A stretch of 64,000 bases of DNA, taken from Ornithinibacillus halotolerans (GTDB lineage Bacteria; Bacillota; Bacilli; Bacillales; Amphibacillaceae). Positions 37,998-47,311 of this stretch are shown here, piece after piece; the stretch's first letter is position 1, and the number at the start of each line of letters is the position of its first letter. The position numbers and the translations under genes are program-made. Location: assembly GCF_014637405.1 (NCBI RefSeq), contig NZ_BMEY01000006.1, positions 53,357-117,356 of the forward strand, written 5' to 3'. The notes beneath the pieces are model-generated. The model saw only the letters and a list, made by a program, of their open reading frames with translations. It did no database searches and was not told where the DNA came from.

Positions 37998-38765
37998 ATG
38001 TTATTAGATAGAGACACCCAATATTTAAAAAGTATTGATTTAAAAAGAGAAAACATATCCTCTTATCGGAATTTTCCACTTAATTTACCTGTTATTCAAC
38101 ATTTCAGGAAATTAGATTTTCACCCAAATGTGACCTATATAATTGGAGAAAATGGGATGGGTAAATCAACATTGTTAGAAGCAATTGCTGTTAGTTTAGG
38201 ATTTAATCCTGAAGGTGGATCGTTAAATTTTAATTTTTCAAGCTTCGACTCCCACTCCAATCTACATGAATACATAAGAATTGCAAAAGGTGGGTTTCGT
38301 CCTACAGATAGTTTTTTCTTTCGTGCGGAATCTTATTATAACCTAGCTACAAATATTGAAGAGCTGGATAAAGGAGGAAATTCTCCGAGAATTATCGATT
38401 CTTTTGGTGGAACTTCTTTACATGAACAATCTCATGGCGAATCTTTTTTCGCTACGTTTATTCATCGATTACAAGGAAAAGGACTTTATATTCTAGATGA
38501 ACCGGAAGCAGCACTGTCTCCACTAAGACAAATGTCACTACTGGCAAGGATTCACGAATTAATACATGATGAATCTCAGTTGATAATTTCCACCCATTCA
38601 CCAATCATCATGGCATACCCTGAAGCAAAAATTATACAGTTAACCGAAATGGGAATGGAAGAAACAACATTGGAAAATACAAATCATTATAAAATGATGG
38701 AGCAGTTCTTCGAAGACAGAGACAGATTACTTCATCATTTGTTTGGGGAAGCGAATAAAAAATAA
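37998..38765 (+). CDS. AAA family ATPase (COG3910-like, ABC/RecF-type)
   Basis: A 255-residue stand-alone ATPase. Walker A is IGENGMGKST (near residue 52), a signature-like region SHGESFFATF (near 150), and Walker B LYILDEPEAALSP (near 165) is followed by the His switch ISTHSPIIM. There is no coiled coil or membrane segment. AGGGGAGA nine bases before the ATG sets the start; the longer frame from 37959 would overlap the upstream small gene. Proteins of this type are poorly characterised; a nuclease partner is not present here. Confidence 0.82.
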   Translation: MLLDRDTQYLKSIDLKRENISSYRNFPLNLPVIQHFRKLDFHPNVTYIIGENGMGKSTLLEAIAVSLGFNPEGGSLNFNFSSFDSHSNLHEYIRIAKGGFRPTDSFFFRAESYYNLATNIEELDKGGNSPRIIDSFGGTSLHEQSHGESFFATFIHRLQGKGLYILDEPEAALSPLRQMSLLARIHELIHDESQLIISTHSPIIMAYPEAKIIQLTEMGMEETTLENTNHYKMMEQFFEDRDRLLHHLFGEANKK

Positions 38766-38970
38766 ATGATTTCCTTTAAATTTTTCTCTACGTTTATTTT
38801 CTCATTTAAACGTAATTTAATACATAAGTGGTCGTTTGGTTTTAATTTACATATTGGTCATTAAAATAGAAGTTGTGGTAATTTTTTATAAGTTTTACAT
38901 CCTCCTGATAGGACAACTTAATGATTAAGAAAATGCAACAAATTGTCCTTAAGGAGGGTGTAATTTATAT

Positions 38971-41226
38971 ATGAGAAAGATCTATCTTTCGGTAACTGCA
39001 ACTGCTGTAATATTATCTGCATGTGCACCACAACAGGAGGCAACACCACAAGAAAGATCAATACCTCATCAACAAATGGAAGAAAGAAATAATGGACAAA
39101 TCAATCTTCAGCAAGTAAAACATGGACCTAGACAGAATGTGAACCAATCTGATCAAGGTTCTATGATTGATGAAGATGAGCATTTTCTGACAGACATGAG
39201 TAAGTTTTATGATAATGCAGATTTTGAAAACGACCAAATTCATTTGCTCATAGATGGGATGCATCTTCATACTACTCCATCAGCTTTTATCGATGGAGAT
39301 GAAGTGTATATCCCAATTTCCTTTATATCAGCACACTTAGAAGCGGGCGTTCGATATGATAAAGAAGCGAATTTAGTAGAGATACTGAAAGCGGATACCA
39401 ATATCGAATTATTCATTGATGCTGATCAAGCTACTGTGAATGGTGTTGACGTAGAAACACCATCTTTCATCGAGAAGGATGGAACTATTTTTGTACCGAT
39501 TTGCTTTGTTGCGGAAGCGCTTGGTTACACGGTCGAAAAGAATATTGCGGAAGATGAGGTAAAAATTGAAACTCATCAACCAGAAGCCGAAACTTTTGGT
39601 TATTATGAAGAAGCTGAAACGGTGCAAGAAGAACAAAGTATTCCTGCTCAGGCAATGAATCAAGAGACCTATACAGTTCAAGCAGGGGATAGCTTATTTC
39701 TCATTGCAAAAAAGTTTAATACAACTGTAGAACGATTAAAGGAAATCAATGGTCTTTCTGATAATGAGATTGAAAAAGGGCAAGTGTTAGTTGTTTTATC
39801 TAGACCGGAATCATACACGGTTATTGCAGGTGATACGTTATTTACTATTGCAAGAAAATTCGAGCTAACGGTAGAACAATTAATACGTTATAATGAGCTA
39901 ACTTCAACGTCTATTCAGCCAGGGCAGCAGTTATCGTTAATGAAACAAAGCTCTTATACAGTAAAAGCTGGTGATACGCTATATAGTATAGCTAGGAGCT
40001 TTGGTGTAACAGTTGCTAATATACAAAAGTGGAATAACCTTTCAGACAATATGCTTACAGTCGGTCAAACGCTGAAAGTATCGGAGCGTGCAGCTACAAT
40101 TCCAAGTGACAATGGAAATGATGACACGTATAAAGTGCAAGCAGGAGATACGTTATACTCGATTGCTAAACGCTTTAATGTGACAGTTGATCAAGTGAAA
40201 AACTGGAACAACTTATCAAGCAATATGATAAGTGTCGGACAAGATTTAAATATAATAGATAATAAACAAATGAGTACCCCATCAACTGAAAAGATGTCAA
40301 CGTATACTGTTCGTTCTGGTGATACGCTTTATTCTATCGCTCAGCGTTATAACACAACAGTAGACAATATTAAGCGTTGGAATAACCTAGCGATTAATAC
40401 ACTTAGTCTAGGTCAAATCTTATCAATTGATGGTGAAGCAAAAGATGATACTTCATCATCCAAAAAAGAGACTAAGTCCCCAGGACAAAAAACGTATACG
40501 GTTGTAAAAGGTGATACTTTATTAGGTATTGCTCGACGTTTTAATACAACTGTAGACGAACTAAAACGTATAAATGGATTAAGACATGACGATTTAAATA
40601 TTGGACGTACGTTAACCTTAGTAGGAAACGGTAATTCGTCTACGAAAGAGCAAGAAGGGGTCACAGTAAGTTTTAAAACCCATACCGTTAAATCTGGAGA
40701 TAACTTGTGGGATTTAAGTATCCAATATGGTATTCCGATGCTGGAATTAGCTAAGGAAAATAATTTGACTCTTAATAGTTCACTCTCTCTTGGCCAAAAA
40801 ATTACGGTGCCTGTATACAATGTCCCAGTAAAAAGCACAGTTAGCCCAAATCATGGTGAAATATTAGATTGGTGGACAGAGGCGAGATATGTGTTCCCTG
40901 TTGGTACAGTTGCTACTGTAAAGGATGTAAAGTCGGGCAAAACGTTTAAAGTGAAGCATACTACAGGAGGAAACCATGCTGATTCGGAACCATTAACAGC
41001 TAAAGATGCAAAAATCATGAAAGAAATATGGGGAGGAAAATATAGTTGGACCCCAAGGGCGATTATTATCAACGTTGACGGAAGAAAATTAGCTGCAGCT
41101 ATGCACTCTTATCCACACAGTATTGCTGAGATAAAGAATAATAACTATGACGGTCACTTCTGTATCCATTTTCTAAATAGCACAAGGCATAAGGATGGGT
41201 TAATTCAAGATGCAAGAACAAATTAA
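38971..41226 (+). CDS. Lipoprotein with copper-amine-oxidase-N-like domain, seven LysM repeats and an unassigned C-terminal domain
   Basis: A 751-residue exported protein. The lipobox ILSAC ends at Cys18. Residues about 90-200 form two stalk repeats of the copper amine oxidase N-terminal-like type (FIDGDEVYIPISFIS). Seven LysM peptidoglycan-binding repeats follow from about 230 to 615, each starting like YTVxAGDTLYSIA. The last 130 residues carry conserved-looking HADSEPLT, SWTPRAII, HSYPH and HFCIHFLNS, a His-rich pattern compatible with metal binding, possibly a cell-wall hydrolase. AAGGAGGGTG precedes the ATG. It probably acts on or anchors to the cell wall. Confidence 0.85.
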   Translation: MRKIYLSVTATAVILSACAPQQEATPQERSIPHQQMEERNNGQINLQQVKHGPRQNVNQSDQGSMIDEDEHFLTDMSKFYDNADFENDQIHLLIDGMHLHTTPSAFIDGDEVYIPISFISAHLEAGVRYDKEANLVEILKADTNIELFIDADQATVNGVDVETPSFIEKDGTIFVPICFVAEALGYTVEKNIAEDEVKIETHQPEAETFGYYEEAETVQEEQSIPAQAMNQETYTVQAGDSLFLIAKKFNTTVERLKEINGLSDNEIEKGQVLVVLSRPESYTVIAGDTLFTIARKFELTVEQLIRYNELTSTSIQPGQQLSLMKQSSYTVKAGDTLYSIARSFGVTVANIQKWNNLSDNMLTVGQTLKVSERAATIPSDNGNDDTYKVQAGDTLYSIAKRFNVTVDQVKNWNNLSSNMISVGQDLNIIDNKQMSTPSTEKMSTYTVRSGDTLYSIAQRYNTTVDNIKRWNNLAINTLSLGQILSIDGEAKDDTSSSKKETKSPGQKTYTVVKGDTLLGIARRFNTTVDELKRINGLRHDDLNIGRTLTLVGNGNSSTKEQEGVTVSFKTHTVKSGDNLWDLSIQYGIPMLELAKENNLTLNSSLSLGQKITVPVYNVPVKSTVSPNHGEILDWWTEARYVFPVGTVATVKDVKSGKTFKVKHTTGGNHADSEPLTAKDAKIMKEIWGGKYSWTPRAIIINVDGRKLAAAMHSYPHSIAEIKNNNYDGHFCIHFLNSTRHKDGLIQDARTN

Positions 41227-41247
41227 AATTTCTGCTGGGATTAATTA

Positions 41248-41272
41248 AAGGAGAGGGTTGCCTCTCCTTCTT
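41248..41272. terminator. Bidirectional terminator
   Basis: The stem AAGGAGAGG/CCTCTCCTT with a four-base loop lies between the LysM and GGDEF-EAL genes, which converge. Confidence 0.7.
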
Positions 41273-44065
41273 TCATTCTTGGTCCGTAATTTCTTTGATT
41301 TTTTCTGCTAATTGGTCTGGTGGTAATGGTTTGCTAAAGTAGAAACCTTGACATATAACGTTATATGCCCTTAGCACATCGACTTGTTCTTTTGTTTCTA
41401 TCCCTTCAACCACTATTGTCATATGATTCGAATGCTTAGTTGCTTCTAAAACGACTTTTAAGATAGATATATTATTTTTATTCTGAAATCCTTTATCTAA
41501 TAACGATTTATCAACTTTTAATGTATCAAATTGAACATTGGATATTAAATGTAAAGATGAATAACCGGTTCCAAAATCATCAATTGCAATTTTTAATCCG
41601 AATTCCCTAAGTTCTTGAATTAGCTCTCTTGATTCCTCTAAATCAAGCATGACACTTTCCGTTATTTCAATCTGAATTAACGTAGGATCAATATTTGCAT
41701 CATGAATAATCTGCTTAATATTCTCAATAAAATTAGCACTTTTAAACTGGCGGGCAGAGACATTTACTGCAACGGGGACAATAGGGAAAACTTCTTTATT
41801 TTGCCATTCCCTTATTTGGCGACAAGTCTCTTTTAATACCCATTCTCCAATAGGGACAATGAGCCCAGTTTCTTCAGCAATTGGAATAAAGTCACAAGGA
41901 GAAACAAACCCGAACGAAGGATTCCACCTTAGTAATGCTTCTACTCCTACGACTTTTCCCCTATGGATATCAATTAGTGGTTGGTAATGCAACTTCAATT
42001 CTTGTTTTTCAATTGCTCTTCTTAAGGAATTTTCTAATTTTACTTTACGAGTAACTCTTTCATTTAGTTCGTTTGTATAGAACTGATAGTTGTTTTTCCC
42101 TTTTTCTTTCGCATAGTACATGGCAATATCTGCTTGTTTGATCATGGTATCCATATCAGTGTTGGAATCAGAATGCTTACTTATTCCAATACTTAATGTA
42201 ACTGTTAACTCATGTCCCAAAAGAGTTAGCGATTGATTCATCGATTGGATGATTCTTTCTGCAATTATAGATACCTCAGCGTCCGTTACACCCTGTAAAA
42301 TAATAAAAAATTCATCACCACCGATTCTAGTAATTTCATCATTTTGTCGTAATGATTCTTGTAATCGTTTTGAGACTTGTTGCAGGAAAATATCTCCAAT
42401 ATGGTGTCCAAGTGTATCGTTAACGTCTTTAAAGTTGTCAAAGTCGATGGAAAATAAAGTAATTGGAATGTTATTTTCCATCGAAGAATGTAATAATTCT
42501 GGGAAAGTTTTATAAAACCATGCTCGATTAGGGAGTCCAGTTAGCTGATCGGTATAGGCTAATTCCTCTATACGTTTACGTGCCTCTATCTCTAATGTCA
42601 AATCCTTTGCAATCCCAAATACACCTGTAATACGATTATCGATATCAATTGGGATAAGAATGATTTGTGCAGGGATTTTTATCCCACTCTTTCCTATTGC
42701 AATAATTTCATAGTGTTGTGGCTTACCGTTGAGTGCTTCTGCAAATTTTATCTTTACTTCTTCTAATAAATTAGGGCTTATAAGCTGGTGAAAGGTCATC
42801 TGTAGTAGTTCTTCTTCTGAATATGCCAATAAATCCCAAACAACGGAGTTGACTTCGATGAAATAGCCATCACGGTCCAGTGAAAAAACGGGGTCTGGGT
42901 TATGTTTAAACAAAGATAGATAACGTTGATTTTTTTCTTCTAATTCGCGCTTTATCTTATTTTGTACGGTTAGATCTCGCATCACAACTTGTGTGGCAGG
43001 TTTGTTATTGTAGATGATTTCAAGCCAGGCAACTTCAACTTCCCGAATTGTACCTTTAAGGGTAACGATCCGTTGATGGCTAAATACATCAACCTTACCA
43101 GATTTTTTTAATGCTTGCGCATAATCTAATAATTTGTTTTTATCATCTGGATGGACAAAATTAAATATATCTTTTCCAATGATCTCACTTTTATGGGAGG
43201 CCTCGACAAGCTGTATACAAGCATCATTAACAAAAAATATTAGCTTCCCGTCATGAACAAATGTTGGTTCAGGAGAGCGTTCTAATAGTCTTCGATACCT
43301 TGTTTCACTTTCTTCTATTTTTCTTATCAGACTTCTTTGAGCGTTTAATGAGCGATTGTCAATATATGCAGATAATAATGTTGCTACCATGATTAAAATT
43401 GTACTGAATGCAACAATATTACCTAATACTATGGGTTCAACTCCATTATGAATGCTCAGGGGTGTATCTAAGAACCGTATTGCCTTTACACCAGTATAAT
43501 GGACAGCAGACACAATTAATCCTAATATCACTCCATTTACTACATTATTTAAGGTGGGGTGATTTGGTTTATTTCGCATGTTTATTACAATTTGAATTGC
43601 GATAAATGAAAATATAAGTGAAGTGGATAGAGTTAGGAAGAAATATACTGATGTAAATTGAACCTCTACTTGCTCATGGATTGCAAATGTAGCAATAAAG
43701 TGTAAAAAGATGATACCAGCACTTATCGCAAGCCCGCTAATTACTTTTTTAGTTTTCGTTACCGGTTGTATATGTAGAAGGAAGAACGCTGTCAAGGATG
43801 ATAGTAAGGCACATAGAAATGCAATAAGTAATAGAAGTCCATTGTAGTTAACATGTGCATCAATATGAAAGGCAATCATTCCAATAAAATGCATCGAAAA
43901 AATACCAATTGCCATAATGAATGCACCGGTTACAAGCAATGGCTTTTTTCTCAAACGTTTCCCATCAATAATTCTTTCGATTACCACAAGAGTAGTATAA
44001 GATGTAATGATTGCGATAAAGACTGAAAAGATAATAAAAAATATACTATAGGCTTCATGTATCAT
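41273..44065 (-). CDS. MHYT-PAS-PAS-GGDEF-EAL cyclic-di-GMP protein
   Basis: A 930-residue membrane sensor with both c-di-GMP synthase and phosphodiesterase domains. The N-terminus has about seven helices with MHYT-type repeats (MHFIGMIAFH, LHFIATFAIH, VHYTGVKAI), thought to sense gas or metal. Two PAS domains follow, then GGDEF with intact RIGGDEFF (near residue 578) and EAL with intact VEALLRWNP (near residue 706) and the DDFGTGYSS loop. Both catalytic domains look active. It is monocistronic and may turn c-di-GMP over in response to an electron-acceptor signal. Confidence 0.93.
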   Translation of the reverse strand: MIHEAYSIFFIIFSVFIAIITSYTTLVVIERIIDGKRLRKKPLLVTGAFIMAIGIFSMHFIGMIAFHIDAHVNYNGLLLLIAFLCALLSSLTAFFLLHIQPVTKTKKVISGLAISAGIIFLHFIATFAIHEQVEVQFTSVYFFLTLSTSLIFSFIAIQIVINMRNKPNHPTLNNVVNGVILGLIVSAVHYTGVKAIRFLDTPLSIHNGVEPIVLGNIVAFSTILIMVATLLSAYIDNRSLNAQRSLIRKIEESETRYRRLLERSPEPTFVHDGKLIFFVNDACIQLVEASHKSEIIGKDIFNFVHPDDKNKLLDYAQALKKSGKVDVFSHQRIVTLKGTIREVEVAWLEIIYNNKPATQVVMRDLTVQNKIKRELEEKNQRYLSLFKHNPDPVFSLDRDGYFIEVNSVVWDLLAYSEEELLQMTFHQLISPNLLEEVKIKFAEALNGKPQHYEIIAIGKSGIKIPAQIILIPIDIDNRITGVFGIAKDLTLEIEARKRIEELAYTDQLTGLPNRAWFYKTFPELLHSSMENNIPITLFSIDFDNFKDVNDTLGHHIGDIFLQQVSKRLQESLRQNDEITRIGGDEFFIILQGVTDAEVSIIAERIIQSMNQSLTLLGHELTVTLSIGISKHSDSNTDMDTMIKQADIAMYYAKEKGKNNYQFYTNELNERVTRKVKLENSLRRAIEKQELKLHYQPLIDIHRGKVVGVEALLRWNPSFGFVSPCDFIPIAEETGLIVPIGEWVLKETCRQIREWQNKEVFPIVPVAVNVSARQFKSANFIENIKQIIHDANIDPTLIQIEITESVMLDLEESRELIQELREFGLKIAIDDFGTGYSSLHLISNVQFDTLKVDKSLLDKGFQNKNNISILKVVLEATKHSNHMTIVVEGIETKEQVDVLRAYNVICQGFYFSKPLPPDQLAEKIKEITDQE

Positions 44066-44143
44066 GATGTTACTCCTTTTTTACAAGCCATCCCCTTAAT
44101 AATATTTTAGTATTTCACATAAAGGTAAATTTTATCTCATAAA

Positions 44144-44201
44144 GGGGGTCAGTCCCTCTGTGAAGTCCCTCTGTGAAATTTTCACAGAGGGACTGACCCC
44201 C
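44144..44201. repeat. Long palindrome with an internal duplication (GGGGGTCAGTCCC type)
   Basis: Outer arms of about 21 bp (GGGGGTCAGTCCCTCTGTGA and its complement) enclose a second copy of GTCCCTCTGTGAA. The hairpin touches the stop codon of the minus-strand hypothetical gene and may end its transcript, although a T run is weak. It resembles the palindromes at 24409 and 62424. Confidence 0.6.
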
Positions 44202-45031
44202 TATAAAGCAAAAATTGATCTTAATTCTTTTGTTTGTTTTTCATTTAAAAAATAATAATCGATACTATTAAAATATATACTACATTTATCCTCGCGAAAC
44301 CATATAAAACCTGAGAGTTCAGAACTTATTTCCACAGGTGTATCAAGGGCAAAAAATATGTCTGATGTTTTATCTACGATAGGTTTTGGTATTTTAGAAA
44401 TATGATTAAATAGGGTTCTTAATCTTTTTACTGCTAGTGGATTGTTAATCTCTTTAAAATAATTTACATGAAACCGAATAACTTCATTGGAATCATTGTA
44501 ATTGTATGGTGTACCTACTTTAATTACTTCATCAATTAGCCCTTTATAGTATCCTAATACGTATCGCTTATAAATTTCAGGTAGCAATTTATTAAATGAT
44601 GAGGAACCAGGTAATATCCCCCATTCAACAGTTGGTTCTTCATCTAGAGATTTTCTCATAGCAATTAATGTTTCTTTTTCAAGGGGCATACTTTCTATCT
44701 TAGGGTTCTCTAGTGTTTTAGTAATAAACTGATAAACTTTTTTATTTCTTCTCTCTTCATCTAAGAGATTGACAACTTCGCAACATAAGGCAATAAAAGC
44801 ACCTTGTCGAACTATCTCCATCTGATCTGGATATATGCCATCCATATCTTCATCTGCACTAGCAAAGAAAAAACGCTCGTATTCGATATGTTCAAAATCA
44901 ATATTATGACCAAATCCACTATAGGTAGTAACCATATCATGGTACATCCAAAATACCTTTCCAAATGCAATTTGAAATTCACGATAATTGTCTCGAGTTA
45001 AAATGAAACTCTCTTGTACCATTTTTATCAC
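44201..45031 (-). CDS. Hypothetical protein
   Basis: A 276-residue cytoplasmic protein of no family I recognise. It is rich in aromatic and acidic residues, has no signal peptide or membrane helix, and contains segments such as FGKVFWMYHDMVTTYSGFGH and ALCCEVVNLLDEE. An ATG at 45022 is an alternative start. It is a single gene separated by long AT-rich spacers from both neighbours, suggesting an accessory origin. Confidence 0.65.
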   Translation of the reverse strand: MIKMVQESFILTRDNYREFQIAFGKVFWMYHDMVTTYSGFGHNIDFEHIEYERFFFASADEDMDGIYPDQMEIVRQGAFIALCCEVVNLLDEERRNKKVYQFITKTLENPKIESMPLEKETLIAMRKSLDEEPTVEWGILPGSSSFNKLLPEIYKRYVLGYYKGLIDEVIKVGTPYNYNDSNEVIRFHVNYFKEINNPLAVKRLRTLFNHISKIPKPIVDKTSDIFFALDTPVEISSELSGFIWFREDKCSIYFNSIDYYFLNEKQTKELRSIFAL

Positions 45032-45331
45032 CTATCTTTCTTTATACATAATATTAAAAATATTTAGTTGTTTAATTTTACCATATATACAAGGGATTGT
45101 TGTAATGACATCACATGTATTTACAGAGAATGAGTGTATGTGGTTTGTCCCATCTACTTTAAAGTCGAGGTGCATGGTGCACATCCTTGTAAATTCAAGT
45201 CTTAAAAACATATAATTATAATGGAGTTTTTATGAAGGACGAAAGGGTGTTTTAACATAGATATAGCAGCAAGGATTATTAAACATAGGAAAAGTGTACT
45301 TATAACATTTCTCGTCGTTACTATTGTTTGT

Positions 45332-47311
45332 GTGATAGCACAGTTTACAGTTTCTGTGAACTACAATATGGTAGATTACTTACCAGAAGATGCTCAGTCA
45401 ACAAAAGCTCTGGAAATAATGGAGCAAGAATTTGACGGAGCAATTCCTAATGCAAAAGTAATGATTGAAGATGTTTCGATACAAGAAGCATTAGTATTCA
45501 AAGAAAAATTAGCCTCTATCGATGGAGTTAGTAATGTCACATGGTTAGATGATGTCGTCGATCTAAAAGTACCTATCGAAGTGGCCGAGCAAGAAACAGT
45601 GGAATCGTATTACAAAGATAATCATGCCTTGTTTTCCTTTAGTATTCATTCTGGTGATGAAGTTGAAATAACGGATGCAATTTATGAATTAATTGGGGAA
45701 GAGAATGCAATGGCAGGAGAAGCTCTTAATACAGCTACCCAACAAAAGATGGCACTTACGGAAACGATGTATGCAGCTGCATTATTAATTCCAATTATTA
45801 TCCTTATTCTCGTCCTATCAACTAATTCATGGATTGAACCTGTATTTTTCTTAACTGCTATTGGTGTATCTGTCCTTATCAATTTAGGAACCAATATATT
45901 TATAGGTGAGGTTTCTTTTGTTACTCAATCTGTCGCCCCAATTTTACAGCTAGCTGTTTCCTTAGACTATGCGATTTTTCTTTTACATAGTTTCTCGGAT
46001 TACAGACAAAAAGTTTCTGATCCGAAAGAAGCGATGCGTTTAGCGATGAAGCGTTCATTTCCAGCTATTATTGCTAGTGCATCGACAACCTTCTTTGGGT
46101 TTATTGCTTTATCATTTATGGAATTCGGAATTGGTGCAGACTTAGGGGTTAACTTAGTTAAAGGTATAGCCTTAAGTTTTATTAGTGTTATGGTCTTTTT
46201 ACCAGCCCTGACTATCATGTTTTACAAATGGATTGATAAAACAAAACATAAACAATTCATTCCTACTTTTAGAAATATTGGTAGTAAAGTAGTGAAAATA
46301 AGGATACCAATTATCCTAATTGTCTTTATCCTAATCGTGCCAGCATTTTTAGCACAAAGTGAAACGAACTTTATATATGGAATAGGCGAGCAACCAGAAA
46401 ATACCCGTGCCGGTAGTGATATTGCAAAGATAGAAGAGAAATTTGGCAAGAGTACTTCCATAGTATTACTAGTACCTCGAGGAGAAATTGCAAAAGAAGA
46501 AGAGTTAGTGCGTGAATTAGAAGAAATGAAAGAAGTGACTAGTGTCATTTCTTATGCAAATATGGTTGGAGCAGGTATACCTTCCGAATATTTAGATGAA
46601 TCCATCACAGAGCAATTCTTGTCAGAAAATCATAGTAGAATTATTCTTCAGACAAGTACTGACACGGAAGGGGATGAGGCGTTTGGCTTCATTGAAGATG
46701 TTGAACAGTTAGTAGAAGGGTATTATGGAGATAATTTTTATGCATTAGGTGAAAGTGTGACATTATATGATATTAAAAATGTGGTACTTAAAGACAACGC
46801 GTTAGTGAATATGCTAACTGTGATAACTATCGCAATTGTTCTATTGGTGACTTTTAAATCAATAACTTATCCAGTTATTTTATTATTAACTATTCAGTCA
46901 GCAGTATGGATTAATTTATCCGTTCCCTATTTTACTGACTCATCTTTAGTATTTGTCGGATATTTAATTGTTAGTACCGTACAACTCGCTGCAACAGTAG
47001 ATTATGGAATATTATTTACAGAAGAGTTTAAAGAGAACCGAAAAGAAATGCCTGCTCTTCAAGCGATTAAGAAAACACTTGATGAGAAGACATTCTCGAT
47101 TGCGATTTCAGCTTCCATCCTATCTAGTGTCGGATTTATTTTATGGATTACCTCTTCTAATCCAATTGTTTCTTCGATTGGATTATTATTAGGACGGGGT
47201 GCATTACTAGCCTTTATTATGGTTTTATTATTCTTACCAGCCATCTTATTGGTCTTTGATAAATTAATAGAAAAAACAACTTGGAAAGCAAATTACTATA
47301 AGGAGAAATGA
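45332..47311 (+). CDS. MMPL/RND family transporter
   Basis: A lipid or small-molecule exporter of the RND superfamily (about 660-685 residues) with two sets of transmembrane helices and two extracytoplasmic loops; the central helix motif is SLDYAIFLLHSF and its repeat ATVDYGILFTEEF. The first usable start here, GTG at 45332, lies inside transmembrane helix 1. The frame continues upstream to about 45251 and encodes the normal family start IAARIIKHRKSVLITFLVV, but no ATG, GTG or TTG is present there (ATA at 45257 is well placed after GAAAGGG). It overlaps the next gene. Confidence 0.88.
   Translation: MIAQFTVSVNYNMVDYLPEDAQSTKALEIMEQEFDGAIPNAKVMIEDVSIQEALVFKEKLASIDGVSNVTWLDDVVDLKVPIEVAEQETVESYYKDNHALFSFSIHSGDEVEITDAIYELIGEENAMAGEALNTATQQKMALTETMYAAALLIPIIILILVLSTNSWIEPVFFLTAIGVSVLINLGTNIFIGEVSFVTQSVAPILQLAVSLDYAIFLLHSFSDYRQKVSDPKEAMRLAMKRSFPAIIASASTTFFGFIALSFMEFGIGADLGVNLVKGIALSFISVMVFLPALTIMFYKWIDKTKHKQFIPTFRNIGSKVVKIRIPIILIVFILIVPAFLAQSETNFIYGIGEQPENTRAGSDIAKIEEKFGKSTSIVLLVPRGEIAKEEELVRELEEMKEVTSVISYANMVGAGIPSEYLDESITEQFLSENHSRIILQTSTDTEGDEAFGFIEDVEQLVEGYYGDNFYALGESVTLYDIKNVVLKDNALVNMLTVITIAIVLLVTFKSITYPVILLLTIQSAVWINLSVPYFTDSSLVFVGYLIVSTVQLAATVDYGILFTEEFKENRKEMPALQAIKKTLDEKTFSIAISASILSSVGFILWITSSNPIVSSIGLLLGRGALLAFIMVLLFLPAILLVFDKLIEKTTWKANYYKEK

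Noticed and set aside
44988-45215. Plus-strand 75-residue gene
   Set aside because: It overlaps the start of the minus-strand hypothetical gene and has no ribosome binding site or recognisable feature.
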